64,000 nucleotides of DNA from Intrasporangium oryzae NRRL B-24470 (GCF_000576595.1 NZ_AWSA01000002.1:62001-126000); one strand, 5' to 3'. Shown: positions 34,455-43,497, numbered from the stretch's first letter. Numbers and translations: made by a program. The notes: generated by a model from the sequence alone, not told the origin.

Positions 34455-35300
34455 GCCGTCGGCGACGAGCTCGGCAGGGCCGGCCAGCTCGACGCACTGC
34501 CCGGGCAGCGGCGTCACCGTGAGCCTGCCGCCGGGGACGTCGACGGTCCAGGGCCGGTCGTCCTCGACGCCGGACCAGAAGCGGGTCGCCAGGGCGGCCG
34601 CGGCCGCCCCCGTGCCGCAGGACCGGGTCTCGCCGACGCCGCGCTCGTGGACCCGCATGGAGATGTGGCCGGGTCCGACCGGCCGGACGAACTCGACGTT
34701 CGCACCGCCGGTCGGCGCGGGATGGATCTCCGGCGCCTCGGTGAGGTCGAGGTTCTCGAGGGCGATGCCCTCGGGAAGCATGACGACGGCGTGCGGGTTG
34801 CCGAGGTCGAGCGAGAGCGCGGGCACCGGCTTGCCGTGGTGCGGCCGGACCATGATGTCGAACCCGTCGCGCCGGGCCCCCTCCTCGTCGGTCAGGCGCC
34901 ACGGTCCGAGGTTGACGGCATACCCCTGGGGGGTGACGCGGATCGTCTTGACGCCCGCCCGGGTGGCGATGGTGAAGCTGTCACCCGTAACGAGCCCCTC
35001 GCGACGCAGGTAGGCGGCGAAGACGCGCGTGCCGTTTCCGCACATCTCGGCGAGGGAGCCGTCGGCGTTGCGGTAGTCCATGAACCACTCGGCAGCCGGG
35101 GCGAGCGCCCGCACGCTGTCGTCGACCGCGTGCTCGGTTCGGACGACGCGGATCACCCCGTCGCCCCCGAGGCCGGCGTGCCGGTCGGCAAGGCGCTGCA
35201 CCTGGGCGGGGGTCAGCTCGAGGGTGCCCTCGAGGTCGGGGACGAGCACGAAGTCGTTCTCGGTGCCGTGGCCCTTCGTGAAACGCGTCATGCGCGTCAT
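34440..35300 (-). CDS. dapF: Diaminopimelate epimerase
   Basis: Interconverts LL- and meso-diaminopimelate for lysine and peptidoglycan synthesis without a cofactor. The 286-aa protein has both catalytic cysteines in their motifs, MCGNGTR and SCGTGAAAAA, plus the substrate loops GHGTENDF and LGNPHAVV. Length is typical. Two ATGs (35300 and 35291) are possible; the longer form is reported. It is read after sulP on the same strand across a 61-nt gap. Its presence fits a DAP-type peptidoglycan and the usual miaA-dapF-hflX order. Confidence 0.96.
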   Translation of the reverse strand: MTRMTRFTKGHGTENDFVLVPDLEGTLELTPAQVQRLADRHAGLGGDGVIRVVRTEHAVDDSVRALAPAAEWFMDYRNADGSLAEMCGNGTRVFAAYLRREGLVTGDSFTIATRAGVKTIRVTPQGYAVNLGPWRLTDEEGARRDGFDIMVRPHHGKPVPALSLDLGNPHAVVMLPEGIALENLDLTEAPEIHPAPTGGANVEFVRPVGPGHISMRVHERGVGETRSCGTGAAAAALATRFWSGVEDDRPWTVDVPGGRLTVTPLPGQCVELAGPAELVADGDVTL

Positions 35301-35361
35301 TGTCCTGTATGCCGCTGGGCCCGTTGCGCCTGGTCCCCGCGGTCCGCGCGTCACCTCGCCG

Positions 35362-37083
35362 TCATGCCCGGCGTCCGCCCGCAGGAGCGTCGTCGGGCTG
35401 GTGCACCACCCTGGACGCGTGGAGCCGGGCGTGCTCGATCGCGTCGGGGGTCGTCGCGAACAGGTGCCTCTCGTGGGCCAGGCCGTCATAGGCCCCGAGC
35501 TCGCGCAGGATCCGCTCGTGCTGCGGCCTGACGCCCGACAGCAGCACGGTGATCCCCCGGCCCTCGAGCCGGGCGATCGTGTCGGCGAGGACGGTCGCGC
35601 CCGTGGCGTCGATGACGGTGACCCGCGACATGCGCAGCACGACGACCCGGACCTCGCTCACCTCGGTGAGCTCGAGCAGGAAGTCGTGGGCGGCGCCGAA
35701 GAAGATCGGGCCGTCGATCCGGTAGGCGACGATGTGCTCGTCGAGCAGGGCCTTCTCCTCGTCGGAGTGGTCGGTGTCGTCGAGCGGGACCTCCTCGAGC
35801 CGGACCGAGCGCGCGGCCTGCTGGAGGACGAAGAAGCCGGCCATGACCAGGCCGAGGAGCACGGCCATCACGAGGTCGAGCAGGACCGTGGCCGCCGCCG
35901 TGCCGACGAGCACGATCGCGTCGCCGCGCGACGAGCGCAGCAGCGCTCCCAGGCTCGAGACCCTGACCATCTGCACCGCTGTGGCGACGAGAACGCCGGC
36001 CAGCGCGGCGGTGGGGATCAGCCCGACCCACCGCGAGGCGATCAGGACGACGACGAGGAGCAGGCCGGCGTGGACGAGGGCGGCGAGCCTCGAGGTCGCG
36101 CCCGAGCGCACGTTCACGGCCGTCCGGGCGATGGCCGCCGTCGCCGGGATGCCTCCGAAGAGCGGGGCCGCGAGGTTGGCGAGCCCCTGCCCGACGAGCT
36201 CGCGGTCGGGGTCGTGGCGCTGTCCGACACTCAGGGCGTCGGCGACGGTTGCAGACAGCAGGCTCTCCAGGGCGGCGAGTGCGGCGACGGCGACGGCCGG
36301 GAGCAGCAGGGAGCCGAGGTCGGAGTACGGGACCGCGGGCAGCGACGGGGCCGGCAGCCCGGCGGGGATCGTCCCGATCGTCCGCAGGCCGAGGTGGAGC
36401 ACCGAGTCGGCGACCGTGGCCAGCGCGACCACCACGAGCGCCCACGGCACCCCGGGACGGACCCGTGCGAGGACGAGGACCCCCGCGGTGACCGCGACGG
36501 CAACGGCGACCGGCGGCCACTGCGGATGCGAAGCCCACTCGGCGGCCGCGCCGACCGCCTGGGCCAGCACCTTCTCGGCCTCGACGTGCACGCCGAGGGT
36601 GGCCGGGACCTGTTGCAGCAGGATGATGGCGGCGATGCCCAGCGTGAACCCCTCGACGACGGGGACGGGCACGTAGCGGATGAACCGGCCCGCTCCCATG
36701 AACCCGAGGCCGACGAGGATGAGTCCCGCGAGCAGCCCGACGACGAGAACCCCGCTGGCACCGTGTGCCGCGATGATCGGGACCAGGACGACGGTCATGG
36801 CTCCGGTCGGTCCGCTGACCTGCACGCGGCTGCCGCCGAAGACCGCGGCGACCGCGCCGGCGACGACCGCCGTGATGAGCCCGGCCGTGGCACCCATGCC
36901 CGAGCTCACCCCGAAGCCGAGGGCGAGCGGTAGTGCGACGAGGCCCACCATGAGGCCGGCCGGCAGGTCCCGGCCGAGGTGCACCGACGCCCAGTCCGAC
37001 CGCCGCGGAGCGAGGGCCCTCACCCGGGCCCATTGCTCCAGGGCCCATGTGCTCGGACGCGACCGACCCAGCGCCCCCGTCAC
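35362..37083 (-). CDS. SulP/SLC26 family anion transporter with STAS domain
   Basis: A 573-aa transporter. The membrane domain (about 40-430) starts LMVGLVALPLALGFGVSSGM and continues VSGPTGAMTVVLVPI, the conserved SulP substrate-site region. The cytoplasmic STAS domain (about 460-560) carries GPIFFGAAHDFL and VTVIDATGATVLADT. Family members move sulfate, bicarbonate or other anions, usually as Na+ or H+ symporters; specificity cannot be told from sequence. The start is a GTG at 37083 overlapping the arsR stop codon as GTGA, so translation is coupled to the upstream regulator. An upstream-extended frame exists, but it runs through arsR and the repeat region and is not coding. Confidence 0.9.
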   Translation of the reverse strand: MTGALGRSRPSTWALEQWARVRALAPRRSDWASVHLGRDLPAGLMVGLVALPLALGFGVSSGMGATAGLITAVVAGAVAAVFGGSRVQVSGPTGAMTVVLVPIIAAHGASGVLVVGLLAGLILVGLGFMGAGRFIRYVPVPVVEGFTLGIAAIILLQQVPATLGVHVEAEKVLAQAVGAAAEWASHPQWPPVAVAVAVTAGVLVLARVRPGVPWALVVVALATVADSVLHLGLRTIGTIPAGLPAPSLPAVPYSDLGSLLLPAVAVAALAALESLLSATVADALSVGQRHDPDRELVGQGLANLAAPLFGGIPATAAIARTAVNVRSGATSRLAALVHAGLLLVVVLIASRWVGLIPTAALAGVLVATAVQMVRVSSLGALLRSSRGDAIVLVGTAAATVLLDLVMAVLLGLVMAGFFVLQQAARSVRLEEVPLDDTDHSDEEKALLDEHIVAYRIDGPIFFGAAHDFLLELTEVSEVRVVVLRMSRVTVIDATGATVLADTIARLEGRGITVLLSGVRPQHERILRELGAYDGLAHERHLFATTPDAIEHARLHASRVVHQPDDAPAGGRRA

Positions 37084-37415
37084 GATGTGGTCGTCGCGGT
37101 CAGCTCCGGCGCGAGCTCGCCCCGGACGGTGATGAGTCCGGAGAGGATGCTCCGTGCCGCCATGAGCAGGTCGCGCACCTCCGGGACGCTGACCGAGTAG
37201 ACGACCTCTCCGCCCTGCCGGGTCGACGTGACGAGCGACGTGCGTCGCAGGACCGCGAGCTGCTGGGAGAGGTTGCTCGGCTCGATGTCGATGCGCTCGA
37301 GGAGCTCGTGGACGGCATGGTCGCGCTCCGAGAGCAGCTCCAGGATCCGGATCCTCGCCGGATGACCCAGCGTCTTGAAGAACTCCGCCTTGGCTTGGTA
37401 GAGCGGCACACTCAT
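37080..37415 (-). CDS. ArsR/SmtB-family winged-helix repressor
   Basis: A 111-aa ArsR-family regulator with the winged helix FFKTLGHPARIRILELLSER, a recognition helix in IEPSNLSQQLAVLRR and a beta-wing VTSTRQGGEVVYSV. The metal-binding CxC of classic ArsR is absent (no cysteine at all), so it probably does not sense arsenite or zinc through that site. Start at 37415 with a GGAAAGG Shine-Dalgarno. It overlaps sulP by 4 nt, and paired ArsR-SulP genes recur in actinobacteria. It likely represses its own operon through the AT-rich inverted repeats 40-60 bp upstream. Confidence 0.9.
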   Translation of the reverse strand: MSVPLYQAKAEFFKTLGHPARIRILELLSERDHAVHELLERIDIEPSNLSQQLAVLRRTSLVTSTRQGGEVVYSVSVPEVRDLLMAARSILSGLITVRGELAPELTATTTS

Positions 37416-37450
37416 GGGCTGACCTTTCCACAACGTCTTGTTCAGTTGCG

Positions 37451-37475
37451 AACATTATCAAGTCATGTTGTTGAT
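37451..37475 (-). promoter_or_regulatory. AT-rich promoter/operator of arsR-sulP
   Basis: Two interlaced 5-bp inverted repeats, AACAT/ATGTT (37451-37455, 37465-37469) and ATCAA/TTGAT (37457-37461, 37471-37475), cover GATAAT on the minus strand (37459-37454), a good -10. The AT content is striking against the 70% GC background. Confidence 0.5.
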
Positions 37476-37509
37476 CGGGAAGACCCCTCCGCTCCGGCTC
37501 TCCCACCCA

Positions 37510-37639
37510 ACCTCCGCCCCGGCGGAGTTGCTGCGGCCGATCGGCACCGGCACCGCACAGGACCTCCGCCCCGGCGGAGTTGCTGCGGTAATCCGCCTCG
37601 AAACGCCCACCAACCTCCGCCCGGGTGGAGTTGTTGCGA
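37510..37639. repeat. Three 27-bp hairpin repeats at 51-52 bp intervals
   Basis: Copies at 37510-37536, 37562-37588 and 37613-37639 share ACCTCCGCCCCGGCGGAGTT followed by GCTGCGG; the third has four substitutions. Each contains the perfect or near-perfect stem CTCCGCC/GGCGGAG. Spacers of 25 and 24 bp are unrelated. The array lies between the miaA stop codon and the arsR promoter. Confidence 0.85.
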
Positions 37640-37657
37640 CCGATCGCGCGCAGCGGC

Positions 37658-38587
37658 TTATGCGGCCGCGATCGCCTCGAGGGCGCGCTCCACCAGCCGG
37701 TCGCGGTTGCCGTCCGTCGCGTCCAGCCAGGTGATCCGGGGGTCGGGCCGGAACCACGACTCCTGGCGCCGGGCATAGCGCCGCGTGGCCTGCGCCGTGT
37801 CCTCGATCGCCTCCTCGATGGACGTCGCGCCGTCGAGGACCGCGATGGCCTGGCTGTAGCCGATCGCCCGGCTGGCCGTCACACCGTCACGCAGGCCGTG
37901 CGCGAGCAGGGCCTTGACCTCGTCGACGAGGCCGTCGTGGAACATCCGCGCGGTGCGGCGGTCGATCCTCTCGTCGAGGACTTCGCGGGCAACACGCAGA
38001 CCGAGCATCACTGTGGGAGAGACGAACTCACGGATCGGCATGGATGCGCTGAACGGTCGGCCGGTGAGCCTGATGACCTCCAGCGCTCGGACGACCCGGC
38101 GCACGTTGGCCGGCTGGATCTGCGCGGCTGCTGCCGGGTCGACCTCTCTGAGCCGTTCGTACATGGCTGCCGCGCCGGCCCGCTCGGACTCGGCCTCGAG
38201 TTCTGCACGGACCGCCGGGTCGGTGGGCGGGATGTCGAGGCGGTCGAGTGCCGCGCGGACGTAGAGTCCCGAACCGCCCACGAGCAGCGGCGTGCGACCG
38301 CGGCCCCTGATGGCGGCAATGTCGGCGCGCGAGGCAGCCTGGTATGCCGCGACCGTGGCCTCCTGCGTCACGGCGAGGACGTCGAGCTGGTGGTGCGGGA
38401 TCCCGCGCCGCTCCTTCGGCGGCAGCTTGGCCGTGCCGACGTCCATGCCGCGGTACAGCTGCATCGCGTCGGCGTTGACCACCTCACCCGCCAGACGTTC
38501 CGCGAGGTCGAGCGCGAGGTCGGACTTGCCGGATGCCGTCGGACCCACGACGGCGACGACCGTCCCGAGGTCGTCCGGCAGGGTCAC
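37658..38587 (-). CDS. miaA: tRNA dimethylallyltransferase
   Basis: Transfers the dimethylallyl group from DMAPP to N6 of A37 in tRNAs reading UNN codons; MiaB then methylthiolates the product. The 309-aa protein has the P-loop GPTASGKS (15-22), DAMQLYRGMDVGTAK, GGSGLYVRA and a C-terminal RRYARRQESWFR tRNA-binding segment. It overlaps def by 4 nt and forms a miaB-def-miaA unit read on the minus strand, so both steps of ms2i6A synthesis are coexpressed. Confidence 0.96.
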   Translation of the reverse strand: MTLPDDLGTVVAVVGPTASGKSDLALDLAERLAGEVVNADAMQLYRGMDVGTAKLPPKERRGIPHHQLDVLAVTQEATVAAYQAASRADIAAIRGRGRTPLLVGGSGLYVRAALDRLDIPPTDPAVRAELEAESERAGAAAMYERLREVDPAAAAQIQPANVRRVVRALEVIRLTGRPFSASMPIREFVSPTVMLGLRVAREVLDERIDRRTARMFHDGLVDEVKALLAHGLRDGVTASRAIGYSQAIAVLDGATSIEEAIEDTAQATRRYARRQESWFRPDPRITWLDATDGNRDRLVERALEAIAAA

Positions 38588-39189
38588 CCGACGAGCTCGT
38601 CCGCGTGGTCGTCCTCACCGTGGCCGAACGGGTCGGGGTCGACGCCGGGGTGCCACGTGTGACCGGGGGTGCCCCAGCCGTTGCGCTTGACGGCCTTGCG
38701 CGCCTTCTTCGACTGGCGCTCGTCGAGGCGGTCGACGTACAGCGTGCCGTTGAGGTGGTCGTACTCGTGCTGCATGCAGCGGGCGAACCAGCCCGTCGCG
38801 TCGAACTCGAGCCGGTTGCCGTCGAGGTCGAAGCCGACGACGTGCGCCCGGTCCGCCCGCTTGAGCGGGAACGCCTCGCCCGGGACCGACAGGCAGCCCT
38901 CGGTGTCCTCGTCGGGGTTGGGGCGCTCCTGCGGGATGCGCGAGGTCGTCACGATCGGGTTGATGATGTGGCCCGACTCCGGCACGCCGTCGTCGTTGGC
39001 CATCTTCCAGATGAAGACGCGCAGGCCAACCCCGATCTGCGGTGCGGCGAGTCCTACGCCGTTGGCGGCGTCGTTGGTCTCGACCATGTCGGCGACGAGG
39101 GTGCGGAGGTCGTCGTCGAACTCCGTCACGAGGGCTGCTGACCGGTGGAGTACAGGTTCACCGGTGATGACGATGGGACGCACGGACAT
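38584..39189 (-). CDS. def: Peptide deformylase
   Basis: Removes the N-formyl group from nascent proteins. The 201-aa product has the three metal/active-site motifs GVGLAAPQ, EGCLSVPG (metal Cys) and QHEYDHLNG (metal His pair and catalytic Glu), with a charged C-terminal tail typical of actinobacterial forms. ATG at 39189 begins SVRPIVITGEPVLH at the normal position; ten upstream codons are ignored. Its placement between miaB and miaA is unusual, since the two tRNA genes are often adjacent or separated by other genes; the 4-nt overlap with miaA suggests coupling. Confidence 0.95.
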   Translation of the reverse strand: MSVRPIVITGEPVLHRSAALVTEFDDDLRTLVADMVETNDAANGVGLAAPQIGVGLRVFIWKMANDDGVPESGHIINPIVTTSRIPQERPNPDEDTEGCLSVPGEAFPLKRADRAHVVGFDLDGNRLEFDATGWFARCMQHEYDHLNGTLYVDRLDERQSKKARKAVKRNGWGTPGHTWHPGVDPDPFGHGEDDHADELVG

Positions 39190-39249
39190 GGGCCAAGTCA
39201 AGCACGGAGCCGTGCTCACTCCCGAATCGCCCCAGCCGGCCAGGAGGGC

Positions 39250-40761
39250 TCAGAGCACCGAACAGGCCGGCGTGACCGGCTTTGTCGCCGGGCGCCCGAT
39301 CGAGGGCATCCCGAGGCTGACCGCGGGCTTCCCCGAACCGTGGGGAACGTCCTGGAGCGCCGACCAGGCGTCGCCACCGCGCGTGCGCCGGACGGCATAC
39401 GTCCCGCCCTCGATCCCGGAGTCCGCGACGAGGTGGTGCGGCGCGCCGTACGTCACGCCGACGGTGACGGCGTCACCGGGCCGCGGCACCTCGGCGCCCT
39501 CCGGCACGGCGAAGTGGACGAGCCGGTTGTCGCGGGCACGGCCCGACATCCGCTTCGTCGCGGAGTCCTTGCGTCCCTCTGAAGGGGCGACGAGCACCTC
39601 GACCTCGCGGCCCTCGATCAGGCGGTTCTCGGCCCAGCTGACCTCCTCCTGGAGTGCGATGAGCCGGTCGAAGCGCTCCTGGACGACCTCCTTGGGCACC
39701 TGATCGGACATCGTCGCGGCGGGCGTGCCGGGACGGATGGAGTACTGGAAGGTGAAGGCGCTCGAGAAGCGCGCCTCGCGGACGACGTCGAGCGTGCCCT
39801 GGAAGTCCTCCTCGGTCTCGCCCGGGAAGCCGACGATGATGTCGGTCGTGATCGCCGCATCGGGGATGTGGTCGCGAACCCGGTCGATGATCCCGAGGAA
39901 CTTGGTGCTGCGGTAGGAGCGGCGCATGTCCTTGAGGACCTTGTCCGAGCCCGACTGGAGCGGCATGTGGAGGCTGGGCATGACGTTGGGGGTCTCGGCC
40001 ATGGCGAGGATGACGTCCTCGGTGAAGGCGGCCGGGTGCGGGCTGGTGAACCGGACCCGCTCGAGCCCCTCGACCTCGCCGCACGCCCGGAGCAGCTTTC
40101 CGAAGGCGAGCCGGTCGCCGAACTCGACGCCGTAGGTGTTGACGTTCTGGCCGAGCAGCGTGATCTCGACGACGCCCTGCGCCACGAGGGCCTCGATCTC
40201 GGCGAGGATCTCGCCGGGGCGGCGGTCCTGCTCCTTGCCGCGCAGGCTCGGCACGATGCAGAAGGTGCACGTGTTGTTGCAGCCGACGGAGATCGACACC
40301 CAGCCGCTGTAGGCGGAGTCGCGGCGCGTCGGCAGCGTCGACGGGAAGACCTCGAGGCTCTCGAGGATCTCGACCTCGGCCCGCCGGTTGTGGGCGGCGC
40401 GGTCGAGCAGGGCCGGGAGCGAGCCGATGTTGTGGGTGCCGAAGACCACGTCGACCCAGGGCGCCTTCTCGACGATGAGGCCGCGGTCCTTCTGGGCCAT
40501 GCAGCCGCCGACGGCGATCTGCATGTCGGGGTTCTTCTGCTTGGCGGGACGCAGCTGGCCGAGGTTGCCGTAGAGCTTGTTGTCGGCGTTCTCGCGCACG
40601 GCGCACGTGTTGAAGACGACGACGTCCGCGACCTCGGGGCGCTCCCCCGCGGGCAGGCTGGCGAGGTCGACGTAGCCGGCGGTCTCGAGCAGGCCGGCGA
40701 GGCGCTCGCTGTCGTGGACATTCATCTGGCACCCGTGGGTGCGCACGTCATAGGTCTTCAT
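39250..40761 (-). CDS. miaB: tRNA-2-methylthio-N6-dimethylallyladenosine synthase
   Basis: Radical SAM methylthiotransferase that converts i6A37 to ms2i6A37. The 503-aa protein shows the three parts of the family. The N-terminal UPF0004 domain has cluster cysteines in [16 protein letters not shown] and VGGCMAQ; the radical-SAM core carries GCNNTCTFC; and a C-terminal TRAM domain follows (about 385-455). After TRAM comes an extra 40-residue tail. A TACCCT box 10 nt before the ATG is a possible promoter. It is the first gene of the miaB-def-miaA unit. Confidence 0.96.
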   Translation of the reverse strand: MKTYDVRTHGCQMNVHDSERLAGLLETAGYVDLASLPAGERPEVADVVVFNTCAVRENADNKLYGNLGQLRPAKQKNPDMQIAVGGCMAQKDRGLIVEKAPWVDVVFGTHNIGSLPALLDRAAHNRRAEVEILESLEVFPSTLPTRRDSAYSGWVSISVGCNNTCTFCIVPSLRGKEQDRRPGEILAEIEALVAQGVVEITLLGQNVNTYGVEFGDRLAFGKLLRACGEVEGLERVRFTSPHPAAFTEDVILAMAETPNVMPSLHMPLQSGSDKVLKDMRRSYRSTKFLGIIDRVRDHIPDAAITTDIIVGFPGETEEDFQGTLDVVREARFSSAFTFQYSIRPGTPAATMSDQVPKEVVQERFDRLIALQEEVSWAENRLIEGREVEVLVAPSEGRKDSATKRMSGRARDNRLVHFAVPEGAEVPRPGDAVTVGVTYGAPHHLVADSGIEGGTYAVRRTRGGDAWSALQDVPHGSGKPAVSLGMPSIGRPATKPVTPACSVL

Positions 40762-40929
40762 CGCACCGTCTAGGGTACGGCCTCCCCGTGCGCGCCCGCG
40801 CCAGCCGGGAACGCGCCGTCATCGCGCCGTGGCCCGTGCACGAGGGTGGTCACCCACTGGGCCTCGGGTGGTCACGTGCGCCGAGACGCGGTGGAATACG
40901 TGGGACGCCAGCGACGTTGTCCAAACTGC

Positions 40930-40972
40930 TTGACAATTCAACGACCTACCCTCATGATCGTTGAAAGTTCAA
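40930..40972 (+). promoter_or_regulatory. sigma-A-type promoter with two operator-like palindromes before the YceI gene
   Basis: TTGACA (40930-40935), 17 bp, then CATGAT (40953-40958) form a good -35/-10 pair. TTGACAATTCAA (40930-40941) and TTGAAAGTTCAA (40961-40972) are similar imperfect palindromes 31 bp apart, overlapping the -35 and lying just after the -10. An 8-bp inverted repeat TTCAACGA/TCGTTGAA (40937-40944, 40958-40965) joins them. This pattern suggests MarR-family repression. Confidence 0.65.
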
Positions 40973-40995
40973 ATACAACCGAAGGAATCGCACTC

Positions 40996-41604
40996 ATGGG
41001 ACTGTTCAACCGCACCACGCCCGACGACACCACGCTCGAGAGCGCCTCCGTCGCCATCGACGACATCTCCGGTGACTACGTGCTCGACCCGGCGCACACG
41101 ACGATCGGCTTCACCGCCCGGCACGCCATGGTCACGAAGGTCCGCGGCCACTTCGGCACCTACGAGGGCACGGCCCACGTCGACACCGCCAACCCGGCCA
41201 ACTCCTCCGTCAAGGTCCTCATCCAGGCCGCCAGCGTCACGACCGGCAACGAGCAGCGCGACGGCCACCTCAAGACCCCCGACTTCTTCGACGTCGAGAA
41301 CTACCCCGAGATCTCGTTCGTCTCGACCGACGTCGAGCGCGATGGCACCGAGTGGAACATCACCGGCGACCTCACCATCAACGGTGTGACCAAGTCCGTC
41401 ACGATCCCCTTCGAGGAGACCGGCTCGGCCAAGGACCCGTTCGGCAACACCCGCGTCGGCTTCGAGGGTGGAACCACGATCGACCGCACCGAGTGGAACC
41501 TCAAGTTCAACGCCGCCCTCGAGACCGGTGGCGTCCTCGTGAGCGAGAAGGTCAAGCTCGAGTTCGATGTCTCCGCGATCGCTCAGGCCCCGTCCCAGGC
41601 CTGA
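40996..41604 (+). CDS. YceI family lipocalin-like isoprenoid-binding protein
   Basis: A 202-aa protein of the YceI/TT1927b family, an extended lipocalin-like barrel that binds polyisoprenoids such as ubiquinone precursors. Recognised by YVLDPAHTTIGFTARHAMV, the repeated strands RDGHLKTPDFFDVENYPEI and GDLTINGVTKSVTIPF, and WNLKFNAALETGGVLVS. No signal peptide is present, so it is cytosolic, unlike E. coli YceI. A GAAGGA Shine-Dalgarno precedes the ATG. Regulation by a MarR-type protein at the tandem operators upstream is likely. The gene stands alone between miaB and recX, closed by a strong hairpin. Confidence 0.93.
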   Translation: MGLFNRTTPDDTTLESASVAIDDISGDYVLDPAHTTIGFTARHAMVTKVRGHFGTYEGTAHVDTANPANSSVKVLIQAASVTTGNEQRDGHLKTPDFFDVENYPEISFVSTDVERDGTEWNITGDLTINGVTKSVTIPFEETGSAKDPFGNTRVGFEGGTTIDRTEWNLKFNAALETGGVLVSEKVKLEFDVSAIAQAPSQA

Positions 41605-41620
41605 GCCTGAGCTGAGCACC

Positions 41621-41657
41621 CGAGGGGGTGAGGACCGCCATGGTCCTCACCCCCTCG
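41621..41657. terminator. Bidirectional terminator between YceI gene and recX
   Basis: A perfect 16-bp stem (41621-41636 with 41642-41657) and a GCCAT loop, 16 nt after the YceI stop and 107 nt after the recX stop on the other strand. Confidence 0.85.
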
Positions 41658-41764
41658 CGGCATCCGGAGCGGGACGACCCCGACGTCACGAAGGGCCGTA
41701 TGCCGCCGGGCTTGCTCGCGGGGGCACCGCCGGGTCGCGCCGTGGACGGGGTCGCACGGCACGG

Positions 41765-42451
41765 TCAGTCGCGCTGGTGCTCGATGGCGCCGTCGATGGC
41801 GTCGCGGATGACGGGCCAGGCGATCTCGCCGGAGTATCCCTTCCGGGCCAGCATCCCGCCGAGTCGCCGCGCCTGGACCTCGGGCGCGAGGCCGTGCAGC
41901 GTCCGCATCTTCTTGGCGACGAGCTGCTCCGCCCGCGCCCGCTCGTCGTCGGACCGGACCTGGCCGAGCGCCTCGTCGGCGATCTCTTGGTCGATCCCCT
42001 GCTTGCGCAGCTCGTGGGCGAGGGCTCGGCGCGCGAGACCCCTGCCTGACTGCTTCGAGCGGACGAGCATCTCGGCATAGGCCTCGTCGTCGATGAGGCC
42101 CACCTCCGTGAGACGGTCGAGCACTCGACTGGCAACGTCGTCGTCGCACCCACGCTCGCGCAGCTTCTTCTCCAACTGGGCCCGGCTCCGGGGAGCCAGG
42201 CTCAGCTGCCGCAGCACGATGGCGCGCGCCACCGAGTCTGGGTCGGCCTCCGTCGGGGTGGCTGCGGGGTCGGCAGGTGGAGGGGCCCAGACCGGGGCTG
42301 ATCCACTGGACGGCCAGCCTGCTCGCGCCCCCACCACTCCCTCGGCTCTCGCCAGGGCTGCCGCGGCGCGGGCCAGCCGCTCGTGCAGGTCTGGGTCCTC
42401 GACCCCCGGCTCCGCAGGCTCACGGTCGAGGCCGTCGAAGGCCGACACCAC
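41765..42451 (-). CDS. recX: Regulatory protein RecX
   Basis: RecX blocks RecA filament extension. The 228-aa product has about 75 residues of low-complexity N-terminal extension and then the tandem three-helix RecX repeats: VARAIVLRQLSLAPRSRAQL, GLIDDEAYAEMLVRSKQSGRG and LRKQGIDQEIADEAL. The start is GTG at 42451, only 2 nt after the recA stop codon, so recA and recX are cotranscribed. The second half contains the conserved ARRLGGMLARKGYSGEIAW segment. Confidence 0.94.
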   Translation of the reverse strand: MVSAFDGLDREPAEPGVEDPDLHERLARAAAALARAEGVVGARAGWPSSGSAPVWAPPPADPAATPTEADPDSVARAIVLRQLSLAPRSRAQLEKKLRERGCDDDVASRVLDRLTEVGLIDDEAYAEMLVRSKQSGRGLARRALAHELRKQGIDQEIADEALGQVRSDDERARAEQLVAKKMRTLHGLAPEVQARRLGGMLARKGYSGEIAWPVIRDAIDGAIEHQRD

Positions 42452-42453
42452 GA

Positions 42454-43497
42454 TCAGAACTCGACGGGCACGTCCGCGACGTCGGCAGGCTGGTCGACCC
42501 GGGGACCGACGCCGAGCTTCTCCTTGACCTTCTTCTCGATCTCGTCGGCCAGGTCGGGGTTGTCCTTGAGGAAGTTGCGGGCGTTCTCCTTGCCCTGACC
42601 GAGCTGGTCGCCCTCGTAGGTGTACCAGGCGCCGGCCTTGCGGACGAAGCCGTGCTCGACGCCCATGTCGAGCAGCCCACCCTCGCGGGAGATGCCGTGG
42701 CCGTAGAGGATGTCGAACTCGGCCTGCTTGAACGGCGGAGACACCTTGTTCTTGACGACCTTGACCCTGGTCCGGTTGCCGACCGGCTCGGTGCCGTCCT
42801 TGAGGGTCTCGATGCGACGCACGTCGAGCCGGACCGATGCGTAGAACTTGAGCGCCTTGCCGCCGGTGGTCGTTTCGGGCGAGCCGAACATCACCCCGAT
42901 CTTCTCGCGGAGCTGGTTGATGAAGATCGCCGTCGTGCCGGTGTTGTTGAGCGCACCGGTCAGCTTGCGCAGCGCCTGGGACATGAGGCGGGCCTGCAGG
43001 CCGACATGGCTGTCGCCCATCTCGCCCTCGATCTCGGCGCGCGGCACGAGGGCGGCGACCGAGTCGATGACGATGATGTCGAGTGCGCCCGAGCGGATCA
43101 GCATGTCGGCGATCTCGAGGGCCTGCTCGCCCGTGTCGGGCTGCGACACGAGCAGCGCGTCGGTGTCGACCCCGAGCTTCTTGGCGTAGTCGGGGTCGAG
43201 GGCGTGCTCGGCGTCGATGAACGCCGCGATACCGCCGGCCTTCTGCGCGTTGGCGACCGCGTGGAGCGCGACCGTCGTCTTACCGGAGGACTCGGGGCCG
43301 TAGACCTCGATGATGCGACCGCGCGGCAGACCGCCGATGCCGAGGGCGACGTCGAGCGCGATCGACCCCGTCGGGATCACTTCGATCGGCGGACGGATGT
43401 CGTCACCGAGGCGCATGACCGCGCCCTTGCCGAAGCTCTTCTCGATCTGGCCCATCACCGAGCTGAGGGCCTTGTCCTTGTCCTGCACCGATGCCAT
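42454..43497 (-). CDS. recA: Recombinase RecA
   Basis: Strand-exchange ATPase and SOS coprotease. The product (347 aa from the ATG at 43497) has Walker A GPESSGKT, the Walker B region [14 protein letters not shown], the L1/L2 DNA-binding loops and an acidic C-terminus. A GTG at 43506 gives three more residues. The ATG is preferred because AGGTGA is spaced correctly before it. Two regulatory elements are seen upstream, an SOS box at 43675-43688 and a RecA-NDp/PafBC-type promoter at 43585-43607, so expression should respond to DNA damage by LexA-dependent and LexA-independent routes, as in mycobacteria. recX follows directly. Confidence 0.98.
   Translation of the reverse strand: MASVQDKDKALSSVMGQIEKSFGKGAVMRLGDDIRPPIEVIPTGSIALDVALGIGGLPRGRIIEVYGPESSGKTTVALHAVANAQKAGGIAAFIDAEHALDPDYAKKLGVDTDALLVSQPDTGEQALEIADMLIRSGALDIIVIDSVAALVPRAEIEGEMGDSHVGLQARLMSQALRKLTGALNNTGTTAIFINQLREKIGVMFGSPETTTGGKALKFYASVRLDVRRIETLKDGTEPVGNRTRVKVVKNKVSPPFKQAEFDILYGHGISREGGLLDMGVEHGFVRKAGAWYTYEGDQLGQGKENARNFLKDNPDLADEIEKKVKEKLGVGPRVDQPADVADVPVEF

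Noticed and set aside
37510-37639. CRISPR array
   Set aside because: Only three 27-bp units with spacers of 24-25 bp, an internal palindrome, one strongly diverged copy and no cas genes; better described as a spaced hairpin repeat.
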